A DNA stretch of 64,000 nt from Nocardia vulneris. GTDB lineage: Bacteria > Actinomycetota > Actinomycetes > Mycobacteriales > Mycobacteriaceae. Made by a program: the position numbers and the translations under genes. The stretch covers positions 62,001-126,000 of the forward strand of contig NZ_BDCI01000015.1 of NCBI RefSeq assembly GCF_001613425.1, written 5' to 3'. Shown in pieces: positions 17,378-25,749 of this stretch (positions within the stretch are counted from its first letter, which is position 1; every line of letters starts with the position of its first letter). The notes under the pieces were generated by a model, which saw nothing but the letters and a program-made list of their open reading frames with translations, did no database searches and was not told the origin of the DNA.

Positions 17378-19002
17378 TGTCGCGGCCCAGCTATGCCTCG
17401 GGGGTGTCGCAGACCCCGCTGCTCGGCGACACCATCGGCGGCAATCTCGACCGCGCGGTGGCGGCGCATCCGGACCGGGAAGCGTTGGTGGACAAGACCT
17501 CCGACCGGCGCTGGACCTACCGGGAGCTGGGTGCGGCGATCGACGCGCTGGCCACCGGGCTGGCCGCGCGCGGCATCGCCAAGGGCGACCGGGTCGGCAT
17601 CTGGGCGCCGAACTGTGCGGAATGGTTCTTCGCGCAGTACGCGACGGCGAAGATCGGCGCGATCCTGGTGAACATCAACCCCGCCTATCGGACCAGTGAG
17701 CTGGAATACGTCCTGCGCCAGGCGGGCGTGCGCGTGCTGATCGCGGCCGCGGAGTTCAAGACCTCGAACTATGTCGCGATGATCGACGAGGTCCGCCCGA
17801 ACTGCCCGGCGCTGGAACAGGTGCTGATCCTCGGCACGCCGGAGTGGGATGAGCTGGCGGGGACCGCGATCGATCCGGATCGGCTGGCGGCGCGCGCCGC
17901 GGAACTGTCCATCGACGACCCGATCAACATCCAGTACACCTCGGGCACAACAGGTTTCCCCAAAGGGGCGACGCTGAGCCATCACAACATCCTGAACAAC
18001 GGCTTCTTCGTCGGGGAGCTGTGCGGCTACACCGAGCAGGACCGGATCTGCGTGCCGGTGCCGTTCTACCACTGCTTCGGCATGGTGATGGGAAATCTGG
18101 CCGCCACCAGTCATGCTGCGGCGGTGGTGATTCCGGCGCCCGCATTCGATCCGGTGGCGACCCTGGCCGCGGTCGAAGCCGAGCGCTGCACCTCGCTCTA
18201 CGGGGTGCCGACCATGTTCATCGCCCTGCTCACCGAACTCGATACCGCCGCACCGGATCTGTCCAGCCTGCGCACCGGCATCATGGCCGGTTCGCCGTGT
18301 CCGGTGGAGGTGATGAAGCGGGTGATCGATCGGATGGGCATGCACGAGGTGTGTATCTGCTACGGCATGACCGAGACCTCGCCGGTTTCCACCCAGACCC
18401 GCCGCGACGACGGCATCGATCGGCGCACCGCCACCGTCGGCCGGGTCGGCCCGCATCTAGAGGTCAAAATCGTCGATCCCGCAACGGGTCTCACCGTGCC
18501 CCGCGGCGAGCCGGGCGAATTGTGCACCCGCGGTTACTCGGTGATGCTCGGCTACTGGAGCGACCCCGGCAAGACCGCCGAGGCCATCGACGCCGCGCGC
18601 TGGATGCACACCGGCGATATCGGCGTGATGGACGACGACGGCTATCTGGCCATCACCGGCCGGATCAAGGACATGGTGATCCGCGGCGGCGAGAACATCT
18701 ATCCGCGCGAGATCGAGGAGTTCCTCTACACCCATCCCGACATCCTGGATGCCCAGGTCATCGGCGTGCCCGACCCCAAGTACGGCGAGGAGTTGATGGC
18801 CTGGGTCCGGATGCGCGAGGGTGCGGCGCCGCTGGACGCGACGCGCGTTCGCGAGTTCTGCACCGGCAAGCTGGCGCACTTCAAGATTCCGCGTTATGTG
18901 CACGTGGTGGACGAATTCCCGATGACCGTCACCGGCAAGATCCGCAAGGCCGAAATGCGTGAATTGTCCCGTGCGCTACTCGCTTTGCCGGACCAGACCT
19001 GA
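17377..19002 (+). CDS. Fatty-acid--CoA ligase, FadD35-like
   Basis: This is a second AMP-forming synthetase, 541 residues: A3 YTSGTTGFPKGATLSHHN, A5 CYGMTETSPVS, A7 MHTGDIGVMDDDGY, A8 GRIKDMVIRGGENIYP and A10 MTVTGKIRK with the catalytic lysine. The wording PVPFYHCFGMVMGN is characteristic of the FadD35/FadD36-like branch. It begins inside the preceding stop codon region: GTG 17374 overlaps the TGA, and ATG 17377 directly follows; either can be the start. The two synthetases differ clearly from each other, so they are not a recent duplication but probably complementary activities. Confidence 0.92.
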   Translation: MSRPSYASGVSQTPLLGDTIGGNLDRAVAAHPDREALVDKTSDRRWTYRELGAAIDALATGLAARGIAKGDRVGIWAPNCAEWFFAQYATAKIGAILVNINPAYRTSELEYVLRQAGVRVLIAAAEFKTSNYVAMIDEVRPNCPALEQVLILGTPEWDELAGTAIDPDRLAARAAELSIDDPINIQYTSGTTGFPKGATLSHHNILNNGFFVGELCGYTEQDRICVPVPFYHCFGMVMGNLAATSHAAAVVIPAPAFDPVATLAAVEAERCTSLYGVPTMFIALLTELDTAAPDLSSLRTGIMAGSPCPVEVMKRVIDRMGMHEVCICYGMTETSPVSTQTRRDDGIDRRTATVGRVGPHLEVKIVDPATGLTVPRGEPGELCTRGYSVMLGYWSDPGKTAEAIDAARWMHTGDIGVMDDDGYLAITGRIKDMVIRGGENIYPREIEEFLYTHPDILDAQVIGVPDPKYGEELMAWVRMREGAAPLDATRVREFCTGKLAHFKIPRYVHVVDEFPMTVTGKIRKAEMRELSRALLALPDQT

Positions 19003-19113
19003 ATTGAGGTGCCCCGATTACTACGGTCATGTGACCCGGAGGCGGCGACCATAAGGTGGGATGAGTTCGGCCGTCGGGGGGTTTCTGACACATCTGATAT
19101 CGAGAGGTCTTGC

Positions 19114-19578
19114 ATGTCCATCGGTTCGTTGTCCCGTGTCCTGTCTTGTGTTTTCGCCACCGCGGCGCCCCTGCTCCTGTTCGCACCGCAGGCTACGGCC
19201 GACCCGGGTAGCCCGTACCTCTGCCTGGGCCCGTACCTGTCGAGCGACGGTTCCGCGAACGTCGAATCGTGCATATACGCGGAGAACGGAGTGCCGCGGG
19301 CCTTCGGCGGGCTGGAGATCGTCAAGGGTGGCCCCATCACTCGCGACAACTGCACCATGGTCGTCACCGTCGTCGACAAGGACGCCTACCTCGATGGCAC
19401 CAATGAGCAGGTCGCGACGAGCGGCCCGTTCCCCTGCCTGGACGGCCGGTACCCTTCGCCGCCGCTGACCGTGGACGCGGCGCTGTCCAAGCCCGGGCAT
19501 CGGTACGTCAGCTTCACCGAGGTCACGTTGAACGGTCAGGGCATCGCCCGCATCTACAGCCCGGAATTGGTCCTGTAG
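19114..19578 (+). CDS. Small secreted protein, unrecognised
   Basis: The 154-residue product begins with a signal peptide (hydrophobic core around VFATAAPLLLFA, likely cleavage after QATA before DPGS). The mature part, about 125 residues, has four cysteines (YLCLGP, VESCIYAE, RDNCTMVV, FPCLDGRY) that could form two disulfides. ATG 19114 has GAGAGG about 7 bases upstream. No family is recognised; small disulfide-bonded secreted proteins are frequent in Nocardia. A good terminator hairpin follows, so it is probably monocistronic. Confidence 0.8.
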   Translation: MSIGSLSRVLSCVFATAAPLLLFAPQATADPGSPYLCLGPYLSSDGSANVESCIYAENGVPRAFGGLEIVKGGPITRDNCTMVVTVVDKDAYLDGTNEQVATSGPFPCLDGRYPSPPLTVDAALSKPGHRYVSFTEVTLNGQGIARIYSPELVL

Positions 19579-19607
19579 TAGATGATTCGCGGAGCCGACG
19601 GGAAAAC

Positions 19608-19643
19608 GCCGAACCGGGCCGGGCATATCCGGCCTGGTTCGGC
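19608..19643 (+). terminator. Terminator hairpin after secreted-protein gene
   Basis: 15-base arms (19608-19622 and 19629-19643) pair with a single G-T wobble around a 6-base loop. No T-run follows, as usual for actinobacterial terminators. Confidence 0.75.
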
Positions 19644-19744
19644 GTATTCGTGCGCAGGCCGGACGCCTGCCGCGGGGTGGCGTCGGCAGGCTGGTTCAAC
19701 TGGGTGTGGGCCCCATGTCGGGCGACGGAGGTAGTGTCTCCGGC

Positions 19745-22177
19745 GTGACGACAGCGCCCGAGACCACCAGTGCAGAGTCCCAGCCCGTGTCCGCCCCCGC
19801 GACGATCGTGAGCCAGGCCGGCGTGAATCGCCGCATCGCCGACGAGCTCGCGGTGCGCGAGACCCAGGTGCGGGCCGCCGTCGAGCTGCTCGACGCCGGC
19901 TCGACCGTGCCGTTCATCGCGCGGTACCGCAAGGAGGTCACCGGCGGTCTCGACGACGCGCAACTGCGACAGCTGGACGAGCGCCTGCATTACCTGCGCG
20001 AACTCGACGAACGCCGCGGCGCGATCCTCGAATCCATCCGGGGCCAGGGCAAACTGGACGATGCCCTGCACCAGCAGATCATGCTCGCCGAAACCAAGGC
20101 CCGGCTCGAGGACATCTACCTGCCCTACAAGCCGAAGCGGCGCACCAAGGCGCAGATCGCCCGCGAGGCGGGGCACGAGCCGGTCGCCGACGCGCTCATC
20201 TCCGATCCGGCCACCGATCCCGCGCAGTACAACGCCGAGCAGTTGGACGGCGCGCGCGCGATTCTGGTCGAGCGGTTCGCCGAGGACGCCGACCTGGTCG
20301 GCGAGCTGCGCGAGCTGATGTGGAACCGCGGCCAGGTCACCTCGACGGTGCGCGCGGGCAAAGAGGAGGCCGGCGCCAAGTTCGCCGACTACTTCGAGTT
20401 CAGCGAGCCGTTCACCAAACTGCCCTCGCATCGCATCCTCGCGCTGCTCCGCGGCGAGAAGGAAGAGGTGCTGACCCTGCACCTCGAGCCCGACACCGAA
20501 GAGCCGCAGCCGGGCGAACGAACCATCTACGAAGGCCGCATCGCGGTGAAGTTCGGCATCGCGGACAAGGGCCGCGCCGCCGACCCCTGGCTGCTGGACA
20601 CGGTGCGCTGGGCGTGGCGGACCAAACTCCAGGTGAGCCTCGGCATCGATACCCGGATGCGGCTGCGGCAGGCCGCCGAAAAGGACGCGGTCGACGTGTT
20701 CGCGGCGAACCTGCGCGATCTGCTGCTGGCCGCGCCCGCGGGCACCCGCACCACCATGGGCTTGGACCCGGGCTACCGGACCGGCGTGAAGGTGGCCGTC
20801 GTCGACGCCACCGGCAAGGCCGTCGCCACCGAGGTGATCTACCCGCACAAGCCGCAGGGACAGACCGAGAAGTCGCTCGCCGTGCTCGGCGCGCTGGTCG
20901 CCCGGTTCGGCGTCGAGCTCATCGCCATCGGCAACGGCACCGCCTCGCGCGAGACCGATGCCCTTGCCACCGAGCTGATCTCGCGGATCCCGGAGAACAA
21001 GCCGACCAAGATCGTGGTGTCCGAGGCGGGCGCCTCGGTGTACTCGGCCTCGGCGTACGCCACCCAGGAACTGCCGGACATGGACGTGTCGCTGCGTGGC
21101 GCGGTGTCGATCGCGCGCCGGTTGCAGGACCCGCTCGCCGAGCTGGTGAAGATCGACCCGAAGTCGATCGGTGTCGGCCAGTACCAGCACGACGTGTCCG
21201 AGACGCTGCTGGCGCGCTCGCTGGGCGCGGTGGTCGAGGACGCGGTGAACGCGGTCGGCGTCGATGTGAACACCGCCTCGGTACCGCTGCTGTCCCGGGT
21301 GTCGGGTATCGCCGGTTCGGTCGCGGAAAGCATTGTGGCGCACCGCGATCAGAACGGACCGTTCCGCAGCCGGACCGCGCTGCTCGACGTGCCGCGCCTC
21401 GGCCCGAAGGCGTTCGAGCAGTGCGCGGGCTTCCTGCGCATCCGCGGCGGCGACGACCCGCTGGACACCTCCTCCGTGCACCCCGAGGCCTACCCGGTGG
21501 TGCGCCGCATCATGGCATCGACCGGCCGCGACATCACCGAGGTCATCGGCAACACCACCGTGCTGCGCGGGCTGCGCGCCGACGACTTCACCGACGAACG
21601 CTTCGGTGTGCCCACCGTGACCGACATCATCACCGAACTCGAGAAGCCCGGCCGCGACCCGCGCCCCGAGTTCAAGACCGCCGAATTCGCCGCGGGCGTA
21701 GAGAAAGTGGCCGACCTGGAGCCCGGCATGGTGCTCGAAGGAGTCGTCACGAACGTCGCCGCGTTCGGCGCGTTCGTCGACATCGGCGTGCACCAGGACG
21801 GCCTCGTGCACGTCTCGGCGATGTCGCACAACTTCGTCAAGGACCCGCGCGAAGTGGTGAAGTCCGGCGACGTGGTCAAGGTGAAGGTGCTCGAGGTCGA
21901 TGTCGCCCGGCAGCGCATCGGCCTGTCGCTGCGCCTGGACGACGAGCCGGGCGCCCCCGCCAAGGGCGAGAACCGGCAGCGTGGTCAGAGTGGTGACCGT
22001 AAAGGCGGTCCCGAGCGGCAGAATGGGCAGGGCAGGAACCAGCAGGGCCGCAACCAGGGCCAGGGGCGCAACCAAGGCCAGGGGCAGTCGCGCGGCGGCG
22101 GCAACCAGCGCCGCAACGCGCCCGCGCCGAGCGGTTCGATGGCCGACGCGTTGCGCCGCGCCGGTTTCGGCCAGTAG
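19745..22177 (+). CDS. tex: Tex-family RNA-binding transcription accessory protein
   Basis: Tex proteins bind nucleic acid and affect transcription and tolerance of toxins. The 810-residue product has the usual order. An N-terminal helical region contains TVPFIARYRKEVTGGLDD. The YqgF/RNase H-like domain starts TMGLDPGYRTGVKVAVVD, and the HhH region carries SSVHPEAYPVVRRI. The S1 domain near the C-terminus reads EGVVTNVAAFGAFVDIGVHQDGLVH. After the S1 domain comes an unusual low-complexity tail rich in Arg, Gly, Gln and Asn (repeats of GRNQGQ) ending MADALRRAGFGQ. GTG 19745 is chosen; a GGAGGT at 19727-19732 lies 12 bases upstream, so a nearer start may exist. Confidence 0.93.
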   Translation: MTTAPETTSAESQPVSAPATIVSQAGVNRRIADELAVRETQVRAAVELLDAGSTVPFIARYRKEVTGGLDDAQLRQLDERLHYLRELDERRGAILESIRGQGKLDDALHQQIMLAETKARLEDIYLPYKPKRRTKAQIAREAGHEPVADALISDPATDPAQYNAEQLDGARAILVERFAEDADLVGELRELMWNRGQVTSTVRAGKEEAGAKFADYFEFSEPFTKLPSHRILALLRGEKEEVLTLHLEPDTEEPQPGERTIYEGRIAVKFGIADKGRAADPWLLDTVRWAWRTKLQVSLGIDTRMRLRQAAEKDAVDVFAANLRDLLLAAPAGTRTTMGLDPGYRTGVKVAVVDATGKAVATEVIYPHKPQGQTEKSLAVLGALVARFGVELIAIGNGTASRETDALATELISRIPENKPTKIVVSEAGASVYSASAYATQELPDMDVSLRGAVSIARRLQDPLAELVKIDPKSIGVGQYQHDVSETLLARSLGAVVEDAVNAVGVDVNTASVPLLSRVSGIAGSVAESIVAHRDQNGPFRSRTALLDVPRLGPKAFEQCAGFLRIRGGDDPLDTSSVHPEAYPVVRRIMASTGRDITEVIGNTTVLRGLRADDFTDERFGVPTVTDIITELEKPGRDPRPEFKTAEFAAGVEKVADLEPGMVLEGVVTNVAAFGAFVDIGVHQDGLVHVSAMSHNFVKDPREVVKSGDVVKVKVLEVDVARQRIGLSLRLDDEPGAPAKGENRQRGQSGDRKGGPERQNGQGRNQQGRNQGQGRNQGQGQSRGGGNQRRNAPAPSGSMADALRRAGFGQ

Positions 22178-22198
22178 GACCCCTATCGCGGACGGAGG

Positions 22199-23128
22199 AT
22201 GCGGGAAGCCATGCGACGGTGGCTCGACGAAGATGTGGTCGCGCAGGGCAGGCTTCCGCTGCTGTGCTTCCTGCTCGGGTTCATCGTCGGCTTCCTGCTG
22301 ATCCGGCTCAGCGTCCGGCTGATCCGCAAACAGGTGCGGTGGTGGCCGGGCAACCTGCGCTCCGGCGGGGTGCACATCCATCACATGGTGTTCGGGGTGA
22401 TCCTGGTGCTGGCCTCCGGCATCGGCATGGTCACCCTCTACCAGAGTGCCGACACCGCAACGGCTTCCGCGCTGGCGGCCGCCTTCGGCGTGGGGGCGGC
22501 CCTGGTGCTCGACGAGTTCGCGCTGATCTTCTACCTGCGTGACGTGTACTGGGAGGAGCAGGGGCGCACCTCGGTGGACGCGGTGTTCGTCGCGCTCGCG
22601 GTCACCGGGCTGCTGCTGCTCGGCTTCCATCCGCTGTGGATGCTGGACATCAACGACTTCCGCAGCGACCCCAGCACGGAGGTCCGGATCTTCGTCGTCG
22701 CGTTCTCTTTGGTGAACCTCGCGCTCGCCGCCACCGTGATCGCGAAAGGCAAGATCTGGACCGGCTTGTTCGGCATGTTCTTCCTGCCGTTGCTCGTGGT
22801 CGGCGCACTGCGGTTGAGCAGGCCGGGTGCGCCGTGGGCGCGCTGGCGCTACGCCGACCGCCGCCGCCTGATGTACCGCGCGATCGTGCGCGAACGGCGA
22901 TACCGGCGTCCGGTGATCCGCGCCAAGATCTTCGTGCAAGACCTGGTCGCCGGCAAACCGGATGTCGAACACGTCCGCACCGCCGCCGAAGCCGAACTCA
23001 CCCGAACCGTCGTCCCCGCCCCACCCGCCCCCCACCGCCACCACCTCTCCCTCTTCTCCCACGACCACGAACCCGCCCACCCCGACCCAGACCTCGAACC
23101 AGCTGCCTCCGACCGCCCCACCCCCTGA
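22199..23128 (+). CDS. Integral membrane protein, unrecognised function
   Basis: The 309-residue product has about six hydrophobic segments within the first 215 residues: LLCFLLGFIVGFLLIRL, HHMVFGVILVLASGIGMV, ASALAAAFGVGAALVLDEFAL, AVFVALAVTGLLLLGF, IFVVAFSLVNLALAA and TGLFGMFFLPLLVVGAL. The motif GGVHIHHMVFG carries clustered histidines near a membrane face, and DEF/RDVYWEEQ follows a later segment. The cytoplasmic tail is basic and then His/Pro/Asp-rich. GGACGGAGG directly precedes ATG 22199; ATG 22211 would give a better spacing. Proteins of this type occur widely in Actinobacteria without known role. Confidence 0.82.
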   Translation: MREAMRRWLDEDVVAQGRLPLLCFLLGFIVGFLLIRLSVRLIRKQVRWWPGNLRSGGVHIHHMVFGVILVLASGIGMVTLYQSADTATASALAAAFGVGAALVLDEFALIFYLRDVYWEEQGRTSVDAVFVALAVTGLLLLGFHPLWMLDINDFRSDPSTEVRIFVVAFSLVNLALAATVIAKGKIWTGLFGMFFLPLLVVGALRLSRPGAPWARWRYADRRRLMYRAIVRERRYRRPVIRAKIFVQDLVAGKPDVEHVRTAAEAELTRTVVPAPPAPHRHHLSLFSHDHEPAHPDPDLEPAASDRPTP

Positions 23129-23150
23129 CCCGCCGGACGAGCCCCGCGCC

Positions 23151-23373
23151 GAGCCGGGGTCGCCTGGTCGAGCTGGGGTCGCCTGGTCGAGCCGGAGTCC
23201 CCGGCAGGGCGGGAGTCGCGGTGCCGGGCCGGAGTCGCCGCACCGCGCACAAGTTCGTGCACCGCGCGCGGATTCGCGTGCCGCGCGCGGATTCGCGTGC
23301 CGCGCGCGGATTCGCGTGCCGCGTGCGGATTCGCCGACGAATTGGTGCGCGGGATGCGAATTGGTGCGCGGGA
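23151..23373. repeat. Spacer made of 19-base tandem repeats
   Basis: The 265-base gap between two genes has no credible gene but three repeat blocks. Block one is two copies of a 19-base unit beginning GAGCCGGGGTCGCC (23151-23188), with a partial third copy. Block two is three consecutive 19-base copies of a unit beginning GTGCCGCGCGCGG (23278-23334; the last has one mismatch), preceded by a variant copy at 23257. Block three is two copies of GAATTGGTGCGCGGGA (23339-23354, 23358-23373). Confidence 0.8.
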
Positions 23374-23393
23374 CTGATGCTGCGCGGCCTCGG

Positions 23394-24266
23394 CTAGGGG
23401 TTTGTGGGGAGGGGGAGGGTGGCTAGGCGTTCGGGGTGGGCGATCAGGTCGATGGCGGTGATTCGATCGTCGGCGACGGTGAAGGCGAGCACCGACTTCG
23501 GTGCGCCGTCGACGGTACTCAGCAGGCCCGCAACACCGTTGACGAGCGCGGGCGCGACCTCGTACCGGTTGGCGAAGGTGTGGAAGGTGTCCAGCAGCCC
23601 GGCCACCGCGGACGCACCGCGGATGATCTGGAGGCCGCCGGCGCCGCTGTCCGCGCGCAGCACCACGTCGGGGTCGAGTAGGGCGAGCAGTGCGTCGAAG
23701 CTGCCTTCGCGTGCGGCGGAGAGGAACGCGGCGACCGCGCGGCGCTGGCGGGGCAGATCCGGGTCGAGCCGCGGCGCGCAGGCCTGCACGCGCCGCCGGG
23801 CCCGGCTGGCGATGGTCTTGGCCGCGGCCGGCGACTTGCCCAGGACCGGCCCGATCTGGTCGAACGGCAGCGCGAACAGGTCGTGCAGCACGAACGCCAG
23901 CCGCTCCGCCGGATTCAACGAGTCGAGGACCACCAGCAACGCCAGGCCGACCGAATCCGCCAGCACCGCTTGCTGTTCCGGATCGGCACCGGCGTCGAGG
24001 CGGACCACCGGATCCGGCAGCTGCTCCTCGAACGAGTCCTCGCGCCGGATCCGCCGCGCGCGCAGCATATCCAGGCACACCCGGCTCACGGCGGTGGTCA
24101 GCCAGCCGCCCAGGTTCTCGATCTCGGCCGGATCCACGCGCGCCAACCGCAGCCACGCCTCCTGCACCGCGTCGTCCGCCTCGGTCAGTGAGCCGAGCAT
24201 CCGGTAGGCCACCGCCGTCAGATGCGCACGGTGCGCTTCGAACCGGTCGGCCAGATGGTCGTCCAC
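23394..24266 (-). CDS. ECF41-type RNA polymerase sigma factor (SigJ-like) with C-terminal SnoaL-like domain
   Basis: The 290-residue product joins an ECF sigma factor to a SnoaL-like domain, the hallmark of group ECF41. Sigma region 2 is at RMLGSLTEADDAVQEAWLRL and region 4 at FALPFDQIGPVLGKSPAAAK. The C-terminal part shows the conserved LLALLDPDVVLRAD and NGVAGLL segments that in ECF41 proteins modulate core-polymerase binding. No anti-sigma gene is adjacent, as expected. GTG 24266 is chosen since GCGGAGGAG lies 6 bases upstream. A perfect TGTCACA-n16-CGTC promoter precedes it, so it is probably autoregulated, and it is divergent from a DoxX gene. Confidence 0.9.
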   Translation of the reverse strand: MDDHLADRFEAHRAHLTAVAYRMLGSLTEADDAVQEAWLRLARVDPAEIENLGGWLTTAVSRVCLDMLRARRIRREDSFEEQLPDPVVRLDAGADPEQQAVLADSVGLALLVVLDSLNPAERLAFVLHDLFALPFDQIGPVLGKSPAAAKTIASRARRRVQACAPRLDPDLPRQRRAVAAFLSAAREGSFDALLALLDPDVVLRADSGAGGLQIIRGASAVAGLLDTFHTFANRYEVAPALVNGVAGLLSTVDGAPKSVLAFTVADDRITAIDLIAHPERLATLPLPTNP

Positions 24267-24296
24267 GTGTGCTCCTCCGCCTCGTCCCATACTTAT

Positions 24297-24323
24297 GACG
24301 GTGCGCGCGGGCAGAGTGTGACA
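24297..24323 (-). promoter_or_regulatory. ECF41 autoregulatory promoter
   Basis: On the reverse strand TGTCACA (24323-24317) is followed by exactly 16 bases and CGTC (24300-24297). This matches the recalled ECF41 consensus TGTCACA-n16-CGTC completely. Transcription would start just upstream of the sigma-factor ribosome-binding site. Confidence 0.8.
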
Positions 24324-24343
24324 AGGCTCGTTACCTTTTCGTT
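24317..24343 (+). promoter_or_regulatory. ECF41-type promoter of DoxX gene, sharing the -35 element
   Basis: TGTGACA (24317-24323), 16 bases and CGTT (24340-24343) match the ECF41 promoter at 6/7 and 3/4 positions. The same seven bases are the -35 element of the divergent sigma-factor promoter read on the other strand, so one site can serve both directions. Confidence 0.7.
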
Positions 24344-24388
24344 CCGCCATCCGTCAGAGCAGCAGCACACTCGACGGAAGGACGCATC

Positions 24389-24799
24389 ATGCACACCCGC
24401 GCGAAGGACCTCGCTTACCTCGGCGCCTCAGGTCTGCTGCTCACCGAATCGGTGGTCGGCGCCTACTGGGATCTCGCTCGAATCCCGCATGTCCGTACAG
24501 CTTTCGAGCACCTCGGCTATCCGATGTATTTCGCGAGTATCCTCGGCGCCGCGAAATCAGCGGCGGCGGCTGCGATCGTGCTGCCAGGCCACCCACGGGC
24601 CGAGGAATGGGCCTATGCCGGACTGACTTTCGTTTTCGCGGGCGCGGCGGCCTCGCATCTCGCGGTCGGCGACAAACCGAGGGCGTGGGTCGGGCCGCTG
24701 GTCTTCGCGGGGCTCACCCTGGTGTCCTGGCGGCTGCGTCCGCCCGCCGGGCAACGAAATCCTGTGGCGCTGTTGCGCCGCCCGGGACGATCCGCATGA
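24389..24799 (+). CDS. DoxX-family membrane protein
   Basis: The 136-residue product has four hydrophobic segments and the DoxX-like pattern: YLGASGLLLTESVVGAYWDL, GYPMYFASILGAAKSAAAAAIVLPG, EEWAYAGLTFVFAGAAASH and VGPLVFAGLTLVSWRLRPP. DoxX-like proteins are linked to thiol and quinone redox stress. The gene is divergent from the ECF41 sigma factor and carries a matching promoter, so it is the probable target gene. GACGGAAGG about 7 bases upstream supports ATG 24389. Its TGA overlaps the ATG of the following decayed hydrolase gene. Confidence 0.87.
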   Translation: MHTRAKDLAYLGASGLLLTESVVGAYWDLARIPHVRTAFEHLGYPMYFASILGAAKSAAAAAIVLPGHPRAEEWAYAGLTFVFAGAAASHLAVGDKPRAWVGPLVFAGLTLVSWRLRPPAGQRNPVALLRRPGRSA

Positions 24800-25217
24800 G
24801 CATCGACGTACAGGGCACCGTCGCACCGGGATTCGAGAGCGTACGCACCGAATTCGCGGCGGTCGTCGCCGCGGAGAACGGCGAATCCGGCGCGCAGCTG
24901 GCCGCTTTCGTGCACGGCGCACCGGTGGCCGACCTGTGGGCCGGGCCGCAGGTGACCGGGGACACGCTGACGGGTCTCCTCTCCGCCACCAAAGGCGCGG
25001 CGACGGTAGTGGTCGCGTTGCTGGTCTGATCTATCCTTTTCTCGGCGCGCAGGAGTTCGGGCACACCGGTGCGGCAGGCTCGGACGGCTTCGCCGACCCG
25101 CACAGCGGCCTGACCTACGGCTACACCCGCAGACGGTCCGCGTTCGGTTTCCGGGCGGGCGAAAACGAGAGATCGGCCGCAGCGTTGCACCGTGCGGTGC
25201 GGGACCTGGGCCGGTGA
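24796..25217 (+). pseudogene. Remnant of a beta-lactamase-fold serine hydrolase (EstB/class C-like)
   Basis: The first 77 codons read like the start of a penicillin-binding/esterase protein (VRTEFAAVVAAENGESGAQLA, VADLWAGPQVTGDTL) and include the nucleophile motif SATK. The frame then stops at 25027-25029. In another frame, from about 25,030 to 25,217, the C-terminal end of the same family resumes: EFGHTGAAGSDGFADPHSGL with the conserved HTG, then YGYTRRRSAFGF. Some 250 residues that a functional enzyme needs between these parts are missing. It is therefore an internally deleted pseudogene. Its ATG overlaps the DoxX stop, so it was once in that operon. Confidence 0.82.
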
Positions 25218-25226
25218 GCGGGGGCC

Positions 25227-25259
25227 GATTTTTCTCGCGACCTGCCGATCTGGCACAAT
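25227..25259 (+). promoter_or_regulatory. rplS promoter with CGATTT / CACAAT elements
   Basis: GATTT at 25227-25231 and CACAAT at 25254-25259 are separated by 22 bases and sit in GATCTGGCACAATG. The layout is the same as upstream of rpsP. Confidence 0.6.
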
Positions 25260-25273
25260 GCTCAGGTTGCCCT

Positions 25274-25298
25274 GGGTGCGTATCGGCCCGGCGCACCC
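25274..25298 (+). promoter_or_regulatory. Stem-loop in rplS leader
   Basis: Perfect arms GGGTGCG (25274-25280) and CGCACCC (25292-25298) with an 11-base loop lie about 10 bases after the predicted transcription start. It could be an autoregulatory leader element for L19; no known leader family is matched. Confidence 0.4.
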
Positions 25299-25377
25299 CC
25301 TTAATCGGAGCATGAACCGGTCGAGCACGTCCCGTGCCGCCAGGGTCCTCTGTTCGCGCGAACCCAGAAGGATGGAA

Positions 25378-25719
25378 ATGAACACCCTTGACTTCGTCGA
25401 CGAGAAGTCGCTGCGCAGCGACGTCCCCGACTTCCGGCCGGGCGACACCCTCAATGTGCACGTGAAGGTCATCGAAGGCTCGAAGGAGCGCATCCAGGTC
25501 TTCAAGGGCGTCGTCATCCGACGCCAGGGCGGTGGCATCCGCGAGACCTTCACGGTCCGCAAGGTGTCGTTCGGTGTCGGCGTGGAGCGCACCTTCCCGG
25601 TGCACACCCCCAACATCGACCACATCGAGGTCGTCACCCGCGGTGACGTCCGCCGTGCCAAGCTCTACTACCTGCGTGATCTGCGCGGCAAGGCCGCCAA
25701 GATCAAGGAAAAGCGCTGA
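25378..25719 (+). CDS. rplS: Large ribosomal subunit protein bL19
   Basis: bL19 lies at the 30S-50S interface. The 113-residue product has the signature FRPGDTLNVHVKVIEG, VFKGVVIRRQGGG and SFGVGVERTFPVHTP, ending YYLRDLRGKAAKIKEKR. AGAAGG at 25366-25371 supports ATG 25378; ATG 25372 overlaps the ribosome-binding site and is less likely. It has its own promoter and leader and is followed by a terminator that overlaps the lepB promoter, so it is probably transcribed alone. Confidence 0.98.
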   Translation: MNTLDFVDEKSLRSDVPDFRPGDTLNVHVKVIEGSKERIQVFKGVVIRRQGGGIRETFTVRKVSFGVGVERTFPVHTPNIDHIEVVTRGDVRRAKLYYLRDLRGKAAKIKEKR

Positions 25720-25749
25720 CCTGGTCGTCCAGCACCAAAGCTTTTTCGT

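Noticed and set aside
19523..23080. Reading frame of about 1185 codons antisense to tex and the membrane protein gene
   Set aside because: Same shadow effect; the protein is His/Arg/Gly-rich low complexity and covers two real genes.
23257..23334. CRISPR-like array
   Set aside because: The 19-base units are contiguous with no spacers and no cas genes are nearby; it is a simple tandem repeat.
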